From NCBI RefSeq assembly GCF_046000175.1, contig NZ_JBEOMB010000002.1:1-64000 (forward strand): a stretch of 64,000 nt of DNA, given 5' to 3'. The notes under the pieces were generated by a model that saw only the letters and a list, made by a program, of their open reading frames with translations, was not told where the DNA came from and did not search any database. Position 1 is the stretch's first letter; every line of letters starts with the position of its first letter. This stretch comes from Rhodoplanes sp046000175 (GTDB taxonomy: Bacteria > Pseudomonadota > Alphaproteobacteria > Rhizobiales > Xanthobacteraceae). Positions 14,443 to 22,932 of the stretch are shown here, one piece after another. A program made the position numbers and the translations under genes.

Positions 14443-16548
14443 CTATTCCGCGATGATCCGCTCCGGCACGGCCTGGTAGGCGTCGGCGTGCTGCACGGCG
14501 GCGGGGCGCGCCTTGGTGCCCGGCATCACCTCGAAGCGCGGATCGAAGTCCACCATCGTCGCGGCGAGCTTGGCCAGCACGCTCGGGTCGCCCTGCACCT
14601 TCGCGGTGCCGTCGGCGATCTGGGCCTCCAGGGTCTTGGCTCCCATCATGGTCTGCTCGAGGGCGGAGCGATCGATGGTCAGCGTCAGGTCCGGCTTGTC
14701 GGCCTGGAAGCCGGCGATGCTGGTGAGGGTGGCGTTCTCCAGCTCGACGACGAATTTTTCGCCGGTGTCGGGCGTGACCAGATTGATGGTGAAGCGCAGC
14801 CCCTCCGCCTTGCGGCTGTCCATGCGGATCGCCAGGAAGTTCAGGAACAGCTCCGTCGACATCGCCCGGATCACGTCCGGGCTCGAGGAGTTCGCCGCCT
14901 CGCCGGTGGGGATGCCGGTTCGCAGCTCGTAGGCGCCGGACAGGAAGCTGTTGCGCAGCCCCGGGTTCTCCTGCTGGTAGCCGATCTGCTCGAAGATGTC
15001 GGCGAGCAGATCCTTGGCGGCTCGGTTCCCCGGCTCCGCCTGGACGAGCTTGTTGACGATCTCCTGCGCCAGCAGATAACGCCCCTCGTCGTGCAGCTGG
15101 CGGCCGCGCGCCAAAATCTTGTCGGCCCCGCCCATCATCTCGACGTAGAGCGGCGCGCTGTCGGACGGCGACAGCGGGATCAGGGTCGTCGGGTTGCAGT
15201 CCCAGAAGCCGAGAAAGCGCTGCACGACGCCGCGGGCATTGTGCTGGGCCGAGCCGTGATAGCCGCGGCACTCCCACTTCTGCTGCAGGCTCTTCGGCAG
15301 TTCGTAGACATTGTGGATCTGATTGATCGTGACGCCCTGATTGGCGAGATGCAGAACCTGGTTGTTCATGTGGGCGTAGAGGTCGCGCTGTGCCCGCAGC
15401 ACCTCCTGGATGCGCGCATTGCCCCAGCGCGGCCAGTGATGCGAGGCGAACATCACCTCGGCCTCGACGCCGAAGCGATACAGCGCCTCCGCGATGTATT
15501 TCGACCAGTTCAGCGGATCGCGCACCTGGGCGCCGCGCAGCGTGTAGATGTTGTGCAGTGTCGCCGTGACGTTCTCGGCCATCCACAGCGCCTTCAGATC
15601 GGGGATGTAGGTGTTCATCTCCCGCGGCGCTTCGGTGTTGGGGGTGTTCTGGAAGATCATCCGCACCCCGTCGACCTCGATCTCCTCGATCGGCTTCTCG
15701 ACGAAGCGAGTCGGTGCGATCAGCCCGACCGTGCCGGCCGAGACGCGCTGCCCGAGCCCCTGGCTGACGAAGCCGTGCGGCGCCACCGGCAGGAGCAGCC
15801 CGTACTGATAGAACAGCCGCCGGTTCATGGCGTTGCCGGCATAGACGTTCTCGGCCACCGTGTGGGCCATGAAGTCGACCGGGGCGATGATCGGCACCTT
15901 GCCGGAGCGCACGTCAGCCTCGTCCAGAATGCCGCGCACCCCGCCCCAGTGGTCGCCGTGGGTGTGCGAGTAGATGACAGCCGAGATCGGCAGGCCTTGT
16001 CCGACATGCTGCTGGAACAGTGTCCACGCCGCCCGCGCCGTCTCGGCGCTGACCAGCGGATCGAAGACGATCCAGCCGGTCTTGCCGCGCACCATCGTCA
16101 GATCCGAGAGGTCGAAGCCGCGCACCTGGTAGATGCCGGGGACGACCTCGTAGAGCCCGTAATTGTTGTTCAGCCGCGCGATGCGCAGCAGCGACGGATG
16201 GATGCTGTCGAACTCGCCGGGCGTGTCGAGAAACCGGAACTGCTCCATGTCCCAGGCGACATGGCCGCCGTCGGCCATGATCGTCATGTCCTTCATCGGC
16301 GCGATCAGGCCGCGCTTCTGCTCCTCGAGGTCGCGCGTGTCGGCGAAGGGCAGCCCGTCGCGCGCCCGTTTCAAGACTTCGGCGGTGTGGCGCGACGGCG
16401 CCTTGCCCTTGGGATGGAAATGGCCGGCGGCCGGCTGGCTCTGGGTCTGAGCCTGGGCGGGCCGGTCGCCCGTCGCCAGGCTGCCGGCGACACAGAACGC
16501 GGCACCGAGCGCCGGCACCGCCTGAACGAAGTCGCGTCGCGTGGTCAT
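14443..16548 (-). CDS. Alkyl/aryl-sulfatase, SdsA1/BDS1 type (MBL fold)
   Basis: Hydrolyses primary or secondary alkyl sulfates (SDS-like detergents, sulfate esters), probably in the periplasm. From the ATG at 16548 (701 residues) there is a twin-arginine-type start (TTRRDFVQAVPALGAAF) and an Ala-rich cleavage zone. The zinc-binding motif SHTHGDHWGG is near residue 195, with downstream Glu/His ligands (MNTYIP, SHHWPRWG). An alkylsulfatase dimerisation domain follows (ARGRQLHDEGRYLLAQEIVNKL). A C-terminal SCP-2-like domain (about residues 580-690) holds the hydrophobic tail. An upstream start at 16611 only adds residues before the signal. The gene stands alone; no sulfate transporter is adjacent. 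Confidence 0.9.
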   Translation of the reverse strand: MTTRRDFVQAVPALGAAFCVAGSLATGDRPAQAQTQSQPAAGHFHPKGKAPSRHTAEVLKRARDGLPFADTRDLEEQKRGLIAPMKDMTIMADGGHVAWDMEQFRFLDTPGEFDSIHPSLLRIARLNNNYGLYEVVPGIYQVRGFDLSDLTMVRGKTGWIVFDPLVSAETARAAWTLFQQHVGQGLPISAVIYSHTHGDHWGGVRGILDEADVRSGKVPIIAPVDFMAHTVAENVYAGNAMNRRLFYQYGLLLPVAPHGFVSQGLGQRVSAGTVGLIAPTRFVEKPIEEIEVDGVRMIFQNTPNTEAPREMNTYIPDLKALWMAENVTATLHNIYTLRGAQVRDPLNWSKYIAEALYRFGVEAEVMFASHHWPRWGNARIQEVLRAQRDLYAHMNNQVLHLANQGVTINQIHNVYELPKSLQQKWECRGYHGSAQHNARGVVQRFLGFWDCNPTTLIPLSPSDSAPLYVEMMGGADKILARGRQLHDEGRYLLAQEIVNKLVQAEPGNRAAKDLLADIFEQIGYQQENPGLRNSFLSGAYELRTGIPTGEAANSSSPDVIRAMSTELFLNFLAIRMDSRKAEGLRFTINLVTPDTGEKFVVELENATLTSIAGFQADKPDLTLTIDRSALEQTMMGAKTLEAQIADGTAKVQGDPSVLAKLAATMVDFDPRFEVMPGTKARPAAVQHADAYQAVPERIIAE

Positions 16549-16697
16549 GTCGGGCACTCGCAATGGCAGGGGGACGAAACCTGCGGAGGTATCCGACGAC
16601 AGTCCAGACACGTGCGTGTGAGGGGGAGGCCGCGGCGGGCGCGGTCCTGAGACGAGTCAGTGCGGTTCTTTATGGGCGATGACGGCCCTCCTCCTGG

Positions 16698-16741
16698 GTC
16701 CCGGTCACGGCGCTCTGCGCCGCGCCCGGGACACGAGGCTG
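16698..16741. repeat. Partial interspersed palindromic repeat, family C
   Basis: GGTCCCGGTCACGGCG with CGCCGCGCCCGGGACACGAG can pair as one long arm. It corresponds to half of the fuller copies at 41430, 48610 and 60595. It lies between the convergent-side end of an aldo-keto reductase gene and the alkylsulfatase promoter. Confidence 0.7.
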
Positions 16742-16766
16742 TGTGTCTCGCGAAGACGCCGCAAGT

Positions 16767-17747
16767 TCAGCGATTATAGACCGGCACCGGCCCGCGGAAA
16801 GCGTCCCACACCGCGTCACAGGCTGCGACCGTCTCGGGGCTCAGCGGGCCTTCGCGGCAGGCGGCGAGGTTCTGGTCGAGCTGGTCGGGGCGCGAGGCGC
16901 CGAGGATCAGGCCGTCGGCGGCGGTGTGGTGCAGCACCCAGGCGAAGGCGAGGCTCACCAGCGAGCGGCCGGCCTCGGCGGCGATCGCCTTCAGCCGCTC
17001 CACGGCCTCGAAGGTCCGCGGGTGCCAGTAGCGGTCGGCGTAGAGCGACTTGCCCCAGAACGCCGTGTCGAAGCGCCCGCCCGCCGTCACCGCTTTCGGG
17101 TCGTGCTTGCCGGTGAGCAGGCCGCCGGCGAGCGGATTGTAGACGAAGCTCGACACGCCGAGGCGCTTCGCCATCGGCAGGTACTCCTGCTCGATGCCGC
17201 GCGCCACCAGCGAATACATCGGCTGCGACACGGCCGGCGGCCGCCAGCCGTTCTTCTCCGACAGCCAGAACATCTCGCAGACCTGCCAGGCCGCGTAGTT
17301 CGACGTCGCCACGTAACGCACCTTGCCGGCCTTCACCAGCGCGTCCATGGCCGCGAGGCTCTCCTCGATCGGCACGGCCGGATCGGGCTGGTGCAGGTAG
17401 TAGAGGTCCACGTAATCGGTGCGAAGCCGCGTCAGGCTCTCGTCGATCTGGCGCAGGATGGCGGCGCGCGACAGCCCCTGCTGGTCGGCGCCTTCGCCCA
17501 TCTTGTGCTGCACCTTGGTGGCGAGCACCACGTCCTTGCGCCGCGCCCCCAGCGCCCGTCCGAGGATCTCCTCGGACCCGCCGAGCTGATAGGCGTTCGC
17601 CGTGTCGAAGAAGTCGATCCCCGCGTCGAGGCAGCGCGCCACCATGCGGTCGGCGGTCGGCTGGTCGACCGGCTTGCCGAACGTCATGGTGCCGAAGCAC
17701 AGGCGCGAGACGGTGAGATCGGTGTGGGGAAGCGAGCGGCGGTCCAT
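16767..17747 (-). CDS. Aldo/keto reductase
   Basis: NADPH-dependent TIM-barrel oxidoreductase of 326 residues. Family signatures are present: SRLCFGTMTFG, the catalytic Asp/Tyr in GIDFFDTANAYQLGGSEEILG, the Lys in VVLATKVQ, and the His in DYVDLYYLHQPDP. C-terminal cofactor loop: LILGASRPDQLDQNL. It resembles the YajO/YghZ-like group of potassium-channel-beta-type reductases. The ATG at 17747 is chosen because it starts the first barrel strand; the frame extends upstream without a good start. It is divergent from a second aldo-keto reductase gene. Substrate unknown. Confidence 0.9.
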   Translation of the reverse strand: MDRRSLPHTDLTVSRLCFGTMTFGKPVDQPTADRMVARCLDAGIDFFDTANAYQLGGSEEILGRALGARRKDVVLATKVQHKMGEGADQQGLSRAAILRQIDESLTRLRTDYVDLYYLHQPDPAVPIEESLAAMDALVKAGKVRYVATSNYAAWQVCEMFWLSEKNGWRPPAVSQPMYSLVARGIEQEYLPMAKRLGVSSFVYNPLAGGLLTGKHDPKAVTAGGRFDTAFWGKSLYADRYWHPRTFEAVERLKAIAAEAGRSLVSLAFAWVLHHTAADGLILGASRPDQLDQNLAACREGPLSPETVAACDAVWDAFRGPVPVYNR

Positions 17748-17947
17748 CGCGATTGCCTTTCCGAAATGCCGCCTCTCCTTGCCGCCGCGACGGCGCGAAC
17801 GCAATGGCGGCGGACGCAACGGCTGATGGACGCCCGGCGCGGATCGGCCCGGTCGCAGCCCAGACGTGCAGCGCTGCGCCTTTGCCGCCGCCGTGTTCGG
17901 GCGTTAGGAAAGGTCTGCCCATCCCTCACGTATCAACGAGTCCCGCC

Positions 17948-18811
17948 GTGCCCGCATCGTCCTCGCCGCTCTCCGCCGTTCCGACCACCCTCCTGCCCTC
18001 CGGCGAGGCCGTGCCGGTGCTGGGGCTCGGGACTTGGGGGATGGGCGAGGGATCGCGGTCGCCGGCACAGGAGGTGGCGGCGCTGCAGCTCGGCATCGAC
18101 CTCGGCATGACGCTGATCGACACGGCCGAGATGTATGCCGACGGCGGCGCCGAGGAGGTGGTGGCGCGCGCCGTCGCGGGCCGACGCGACACGGTCTTCG
18201 TGGTGGACAAGGTGCTGCCCGGGAATGCCTCGCGGACCGGCACCATAAAAGCCTGCGAGGCGAGCCTGAATCGGCTCGGCACCGACCGGATCGACCTCTA
18301 TCTGCTGCACTGGCGCGGCGGCGTGCCGTTCGCGGAGACCGTCGCGGCGTTCGAGACGCTGCAACGCGCCGGAAAGATCCGCCACTGGGGTGTCAGCAAT
18401 CTCGACACCGACGACATGGAGGAGCTCTTCGCCGTTCCCGGCGGCAACGCGGTGGCGACCAATCAGGTGCTGTACAATCCGACGCGGCGCGGCATCGAGT
18501 TCGATCTCCTGCCCTGGTGCGAGCAGCACAACATCCCGGTGATGGCCTACTCGCCGATCGAGCAGGGCCGCGTGCTGAAGCATCGCACGCTGGTCTCGAT
18601 CGCGGCGCGCCACGGCGCCACGCCCGCCCAGGTGGCGCTCGCCTTCGCGCTGCGCCGACCCGGCACCATCGCCATCCCGCGCGCCGGCAACGCGACACAC
18701 GTGCGCGAGAATCGCGGCGCCCTCGACCTGACCCTCGACACCCAGGACCTCGCCGCGCTCGATCGCGCCTTTCCGCCACCGGTTCGCAAGACGGCGCTGG
18801 AGATGCTGTGA
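17948..18811 (+). CDS. Aldo/keto reductase, DkgA/B-like
   Basis: A smaller aldo-keto reductase (287 residues from a GTG at 17948). Motifs: GEAVPVLGLGTWGMG, the Asp/Tyr pair in MTLIDTAEMYADGGAEE, Lys in VFVVDKVLP, His in IDLYLLHWRGG, and the phosphate-binding IAIPRAGNATHVREN near 250. The start is inferred: the frame is open to 17753 but the upstream part has no family similarity and no ATG in a good context. It is transcribed away from the other reductase with about 200 bp between them, suggesting shared control. Substrate unknown. Confidence 0.86.
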   Translation: MPASSSPLSAVPTTLLPSGEAVPVLGLGTWGMGEGSRSPAQEVAALQLGIDLGMTLIDTAEMYADGGAEEVVARAVAGRRDTVFVVDKVLPGNASRTGTIKACEASLNRLGTDRIDLYLLHWRGGVPFAETVAAFETLQRAGKIRHWGVSNLDTDDMEELFAVPGGNAVATNQVLYNPTRRGIEFDLLPWCEQHNIPVMAYSPIEQGRVLKHRTLVSIAARHGATPAQVALAFALRRPGTIAIPRAGNATHVRENRGALDLTLDTQDLAALDRAFPPPVRKTALEML

Positions 18812-19109
18812 AAAATCGGCGCCTGTGAGAAATCGTCGGCTCTGCTGCGCTGCGGCACGTTGATGCCGCAATTGGCGGCGACAGGTCCGCGGGGCGGCCG
18901 CCCCACCCGGCCGGGGCGTCGTCTCGATCCGAGGTCCCAACGACGTGTCGGCGGGTGGTGGCGGCCGCCGTGAATCCCCGACCGCGATCGGCTATCCTGG
19001 CGTGCGCGATCGGGCCGTGCACCCGATCGGCGAGCACGGGCATTCTGCTCGGCGCGACCTTCGACGCGGAGGGACGGGCCGGAGCGACGACGGGGACGCG
19101 ACCGCGACC

Positions 19110-20519
19110 ATGCTGAGCAAGAAGGAGCGGGTGGCCGCCGTGTCGGTCGCCGCGAGCGGCACGCTCGCCTGCGCCAAGTTCGTCATCGGCGTCGCGATCG
19201 GCAGCCTCGCGCTGATCTCCGACGCCCTTCATAGCCTGATCGATCTCGGCGCCACCCTCGTCACCTGGTACGCGGTGCGGGTCTCCGACAGGCCGCCGGA
19301 CGCCAGCCATCACTACGGCCACGGCAAGGTCGAAAGCCTCGCCGCGCTCGCCGAGACGGCGCTCCTGTTCCTGCTCGCCGGCGGCGTCGCCGTGGAGGCC
19401 GTGCAGCGCCTGCGCGAGGGCGGCAGCGCGCCGACCTTCTCGCTCCTGCCCTTCGGCGTGCTGGCGATCGAGATGGTCGTCAACGGCTGGCGCGCCCACG
19501 TGCTCAAGAAGACAGCGCGCGAAACCGGCAGCCAGGCCCTGGAGGCCGACTCGCTCCACTTCGCCTCCGACATGTACGGCTCGGTCGCGGTGATCATCGG
19601 GCTCGGGCTGGCGGCGTACGGCTACGGCTGGGGCGACGCGGCCGCCGCGCTCGTCGTCGCCGTCATCATCGCGGTGCTCGGCCTGCGCATGAGCCGCCGC
19701 ACCATCGAGGCGCTGATGGACGCCGCCCCGCCCGGCGTGCGCGACCGGGTGTCGCGTGTAGTGTCGGGCGTCGCCGGCGTCGTGCGGGTCGAGCGGCTGC
19801 GGGTCCGCACCGTCGGCCCGCGGCATTTCGTCGACCTCGCGATCGCGGTGCCGCGCACGCTGCCGCTCGATCGCGTCGCCGCCCTCAAGGGCGTGCTGCA
19901 GGACGCCATCGCCGCGACGCTCGGCGACGCCGACGCCGACGTGACGATCACGACGACGCCGGTCGCGCTCGACGACGAGTCGGTGCAGGAGCGCATCATG
20001 GTGATCGCCCGCAACCGCGGGCTCGCCGTCCATCACCTCACCGTGCAGGCGATCGGCGAGCGGCTCGCGGTGGCGCTCGACATCGAGGTCGACGGCGACA
20101 TGCCGATGGGCGCCGCCCACGAGATCGCGAGCGCGCTGGAGGACGCCGTCGCGGCCGAGCTCGGCCCCTCGGTCGAGGTCGAGACCCATATCGAGCCGCT
20201 GCAGGCGCCCAACATTCCGGGCCGCGAGGCGACGCCCGACCGGGTCGCCGCGCTCGCGCGCACCCTGTCCGACCTCGCCCGCGAGCACGAGCCGCTGCGC
20301 AACGTCCACGACGTGCGGGTGCGCGAGACACCCGAGGGCGAGATCGTGGTGTTCCACTGCCACATCGACCCGGCCCGCAGCGTCATCGACGTGCACGAGG
20401 CGGTCGACGCGCTGGAGCGCGACCTGCGCCGGCGCTTCCCGGAGATCCGCCGCGCCATCGGTCACGCCGAGCCGCGCACCGCCGACGCGTCGATCCCGGC
20501 CGGCGCGCCGGCGGGGTAG
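19110..20519 (+). CDS. Cation diffusion facilitator (CDF) transporter with extended C-terminus
   Basis: Inner-membrane proton-coupled exporter of Zn, Fe or Mn-type cations. The first ~210 residues carry six membrane segments with the transport-site motifs DALHSLIDL (second helix) and DSLHFASDMYGS (fifth helix), plus HHYGHGKVES between helices. The C-terminus is unusually long: after the membrane part come three consecutive ferredoxin-like cytoplasmic modules (about residues 210-290, 295-370 and 380-460) where most CDF proteins have one. The ATG at 19110 is chosen over 18945 because similarity starts at MLSKKER. It precedes xseB by 74 bp. Confidence 0.9.
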   Translation: MLSKKERVAAVSVAASGTLACAKFVIGVAIGSLALISDALHSLIDLGATLVTWYAVRVSDRPPDASHHYGHGKVESLAALAETALLFLLAGGVAVEAVQRLREGGSAPTFSLLPFGVLAIEMVVNGWRAHVLKKTARETGSQALEADSLHFASDMYGSVAVIIGLGLAAYGYGWGDAAAALVVAVIIAVLGLRMSRRTIEALMDAAPPGVRDRVSRVVSGVAGVVRVERLRVRTVGPRHFVDLAIAVPRTLPLDRVAALKGVLQDAIAATLGDADADVTITTTPVALDDESVQERIMVIARNRGLAVHHLTVQAIGERLAVALDIEVDGDMPMGAAHEIASALEDAVAAELGPSVEVETHIEPLQAPNIPGREATPDRVAALARTLSDLAREHEPLRNVHDVRVRETPEGEIVVFHCHIDPARSVIDVHEAVDALERDLRRRFPEIRRAIGHAEPRTADASIPAGAPAG

Positions 20520-20592
20520 CTCGGCCGGCGGTGGACAAACGCGCCGCGCCGGGCTCTTCTGCGGCCCGAGAAAAACGGAGTCGACGGACAGG

Positions 20593-20844
20593 ATGGCCGA
20601 GAAGAAGCAAGTCGAGGTCGCGACGCTCAGCTTCGAGCGGGCGCTCGAAGAGCTCGAGAGCATCGTCGAGCGCCTGGAGAGCGGCAACGTGCCGCTGGAG
20701 GAATCGGTCGCGATCTACGAGCGCGGCGAGAGCCTGAAGCGGCGCTGCGAGGAGCTGCTGACCCAGGCCGAGGCGCGCGTGCAGAAGATCACGCTCGATG
20801 CCGCCGGCAAGCCGAAGGGCACCGAACCGCTTGACGTCGGGTGA
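20593..20844 (+). CDS. xseB: Exodeoxyribonuclease VII small subunit
   Basis: Small helical subunit of ExoVII, which degrades single-stranded DNA in both directions with XseA. The 83 residues show the family core LSFERALEELESIVERLESGNVPLEESVAIYERGESL and the second helix RCEELLTQAEARVQKI. XseA is not in the window. In many proteobacteria xseB sits next to ispA/dxs; here dxs follows only after 8 kb of other genes. Confidence 0.95.
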   Translation: MAEKKQVEVATLSFERALEELESIVERLESGNVPLEESVAIYERGESLKRRCEELLTQAEARVQKITLDAAGKPKGTEPLDVG

Positions 20845-20903
20845 TGCACCCGCATCACTCGAAGCACCCCGCGTAAAAAACGCCTCGTACCCCCGGAGGC
20901 CCG

Positions 20904-21818
20904 ATGAGCTTCTTCCCGGCGAACGACCCCGCTCCCGGCGACGCCTTCGCGTGCGACGCCATCGCGCAAGTGATCGTGCCGCGCACCAGCGACATCGGCG
21001 GCTTCGCGGTGCGCCGCGCCCTGCCCTCGGCGCGCCGCCGGATGGTCGGCCCGTTCGTCTTCCTCGACGAGATGGGACCGGCCGAGTTCAAGGTCGGCGA
21101 CGGGCTCGACGTGCGGCCGCATCCGCATATCGGCCTCGCCACCGTGACGTATCTGTTCGAGGGCGAGATCTTTCATCGCGACAGCCTCGGCACCGCGCAG
21201 GCGATCCGCCCCGGCGCCGTCAACTGGATGAGCGCCGGCTCCGGCATCGCCCATTCCGAGCGCACGGCGGCGGACCACCGCCACGGTGGCGAGCCGCTGC
21301 ACGGGCTGCAGTGCTGGGTGGCGCTGCCGACGGCCCGCGAGGAGAGCGCGCCCGCCTTCGTGCATCACGACAGCGCCGCGCTGCCCGTGGAGGCGGCCGA
21401 AGGCAAGACGGTCCGCATCGTCGCCGGCTCGCTGTTCGGCCGCACCTCGCCGCTCGCCACCGCCTCGGAGACGCTGTTCGCCGACGTGACGATGGAGGCC
21501 GGCGCGCTGCTGCCGCTCGATCCGGCCGCCGAGGAGCGGGCCATCTATCTGGCCTCGGGCGCGGTCGACATCGCCGGCGACCGCTTTGAGGCCGGGCGGC
21601 TGCTCGTCTTCCGCCCCGGCGACCGCATCACCGTGACGGCGCTGACGCTGGTGCGGCTCGCGATTCTCGGCGGCGCGCCCATGGATGGACCACGTTACAT
21701 CTGGTGGAACTTCGTCTCGTCGCGAAAGGACCGCATCGAGGCGGCAAAAGCCGACTGGAAGGCCGGCCGCTTCGCCGCCGTGCCGGGCGAGAGCGAGCTC
21801 ATCCCGCTGCCGGAGTGA
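20904..21818 (+). CDS. Pirin-family bicupin protein
   Basis: A 304-residue bicupin. The N-terminal cupin holds the metal-binding set: RPHPHIGLATVTYLFEGE with two His, then GSGIAHSERT with a His and nearby Glu. The C-terminal cupin (GKTVRIVAGS to RLAILGG) is degenerate, as usual. Bacterial pirins include quercetin 2,3-dioxygenases and redox co-regulators; which applies cannot be told. The tail RYIWWNFVSSRKDRIEAAKADW is a hallmark of the family. It begins 59 bp after xseB, opening the accessory block before dxs. Confidence 0.9.
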   Translation: MSFFPANDPAPGDAFACDAIAQVIVPRTSDIGGFAVRRALPSARRRMVGPFVFLDEMGPAEFKVGDGLDVRPHPHIGLATVTYLFEGEIFHRDSLGTAQAIRPGAVNWMSAGSGIAHSERTAADHRHGGEPLHGLQCWVALPTAREESAPAFVHHDSAALPVEAAEGKTVRIVAGSLFGRTSPLATASETLFADVTMEAGALLPLDPAAEERAIYLASGAVDIAGDRFEAGRLLVFRPGDRITVTALTLVRLAILGGAPMDGPRYIWWNFVSSRKDRIEAAKADWKAGRFAAVPGESELIPLPE

Positions 21819-21919
21819 CGCGGGGCGAGCGAACACCCGAGCGTCCGCCGACCCGTCGATTCAATCGAACACACTGCGGCGTATGAGGGCTTCGCCGCGG
21901 CGAGTGCTTTGGATCAGCC

Positions 21920-22016
21920 GTCATTCCGCGCCGAGGCGCGAACCCGGAATCCAGCGGCGACCTCGACATTCGGGGTTGGATTCCGGGTTCGGCGCGGTGC
22001 GCCGCCCCGGAATGAC
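21920..22016. repeat. Interspersed palindromic repeat, family A
   Basis: GTCATTCCGCGCC and GGCGCGGTGCGCCGCCCCGGAATGAC enclose GAACCCGGAATCCAGC and GGATTCCGGGTTC. It lies between the convergent ends of the pirin and MBL genes, where a bidirectional stop signal would be useful. Confidence 0.9.
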
Positions 22017-22082
22017 CAAGTCATGCAATGCCACCGACGCCGCGCGACCATTGCAAATGGTCGCGGCCGGGGATCCCCGATC

Positions 22083-22919
22083 TCAGCTCGTGGTGATCGA
22101 CTCGCCGACGAAGGCCGGGATGAAGCGCTGGCCGAACGCCTCCTTCAGCCGCGCCATCATGGCGAAGCCGGTGCAGTGGTTGGCGGCGACGAACTCCGGA
22201 TTCCACGCGACGAGCTGCTCGATCGTCTTGTCCTGCTGGGCCTTCGAGACGGGACCCAGATGGGTGCCGCCGACGAAGCCCTGCAGCCGGTTGAGCCCGG
22301 TCACGGCGAAGCCGTGCTTGACGATGTTGACGAGCCCGGAGTGGCTGCAGCCGCCGATCACGATCAGGCCGCGCTCGCCCTCGCAGTAGAGGACGGCGTC
22401 GTCCTCGATCGGATCCTGCACGTCGCCCTCGTCGCCGCGGAGCACCAGCCAGGTGTCGCCGAACTCGAAGTCGGTGACGCGCGGCACCGTCCCGGAGAAC
22501 CACAGATGCGGGGTGAGCTTCCGCGGCGTCTCGCGCAGATCCCACACCCCGCCGTGCGAGCGCAGATAGTCCTCCGGATAAGGAACGCCGATCGGCCGCC
22601 GCCGGCCCCCCGCGACCGAATAACGATCGCCGAACACCTTGGCGTGCATCACCACCTCGATGTCCTTGCGGGCCTCCTGCAGCACCCGCACGAGACCGCC
22701 GACATGGTCGTAATGGCCGTGGCTGATCACCACCGTGTCGAGCGTCTGCGGGTGCTTTCCGAGCAGCGCGATGTTGCCCGTGACGGCACCGGTCTGGCCG
22801 GTGTCGTAGAGGATGGTCTTGCCGTCGACCTCGATCAGGAAGGCGGCGCCGTGCTCGGCCGTGAGCGGCAGCGGCGCGCTGATCGGGACATTGTTGTCCA
22901 TCGCGACCGTGACTTTCAT
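22083..22919 (-). CDS. MBL-fold metallohydrolase (DHPP-synthase-like group)
   Basis: A 278-residue metallo-beta-lactamase-fold protein with HGHYDHVGGL (near residue 66), a later His in GGCSHSGLVNI and a C-terminal His in VAANHCTGF. The arrangement with a Cys next to the Ser-His resembles the group related to 7,8-dihydropterin-6-methyl-4-aminobenzene-phosphate synthase. The reaction here is unknown; that name should not be transferred. It ends 13 bp after the GntP permease gene on the same strand, so the two are probably one operon and may act on the same sugar acid or lactone. Confidence 0.85.
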   Translation of the reverse strand: MKVTVAMDNNVPISAPLPLTAEHGAAFLIEVDGKTILYDTGQTGAVTGNIALLGKHPQTLDTVVISHGHYDHVGGLVRVLQEARKDIEVVMHAKVFGDRYSVAGGRRRPIGVPYPEDYLRSHGGVWDLRETPRKLTPHLWFSGTVPRVTDFEFGDTWLVLRGDEGDVQDPIEDDAVLYCEGERGLIVIGGCSHSGLVNIVKHGFAVTGLNRLQGFVGGTHLGPVSKAQQDKTIEQLVAWNPEFVAANHCTGFAMMARLKEAFGQRFIPAFVGESITTS

Positions 22920-22932
22920 GGGACTTCTCCTC

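Noticed and set aside
14488..16650. Plus-strand 720-codon frame opposite the alkylsulfatase
   Set aside because: The minus strand has complete catalytic motifs; the plus frame has none.
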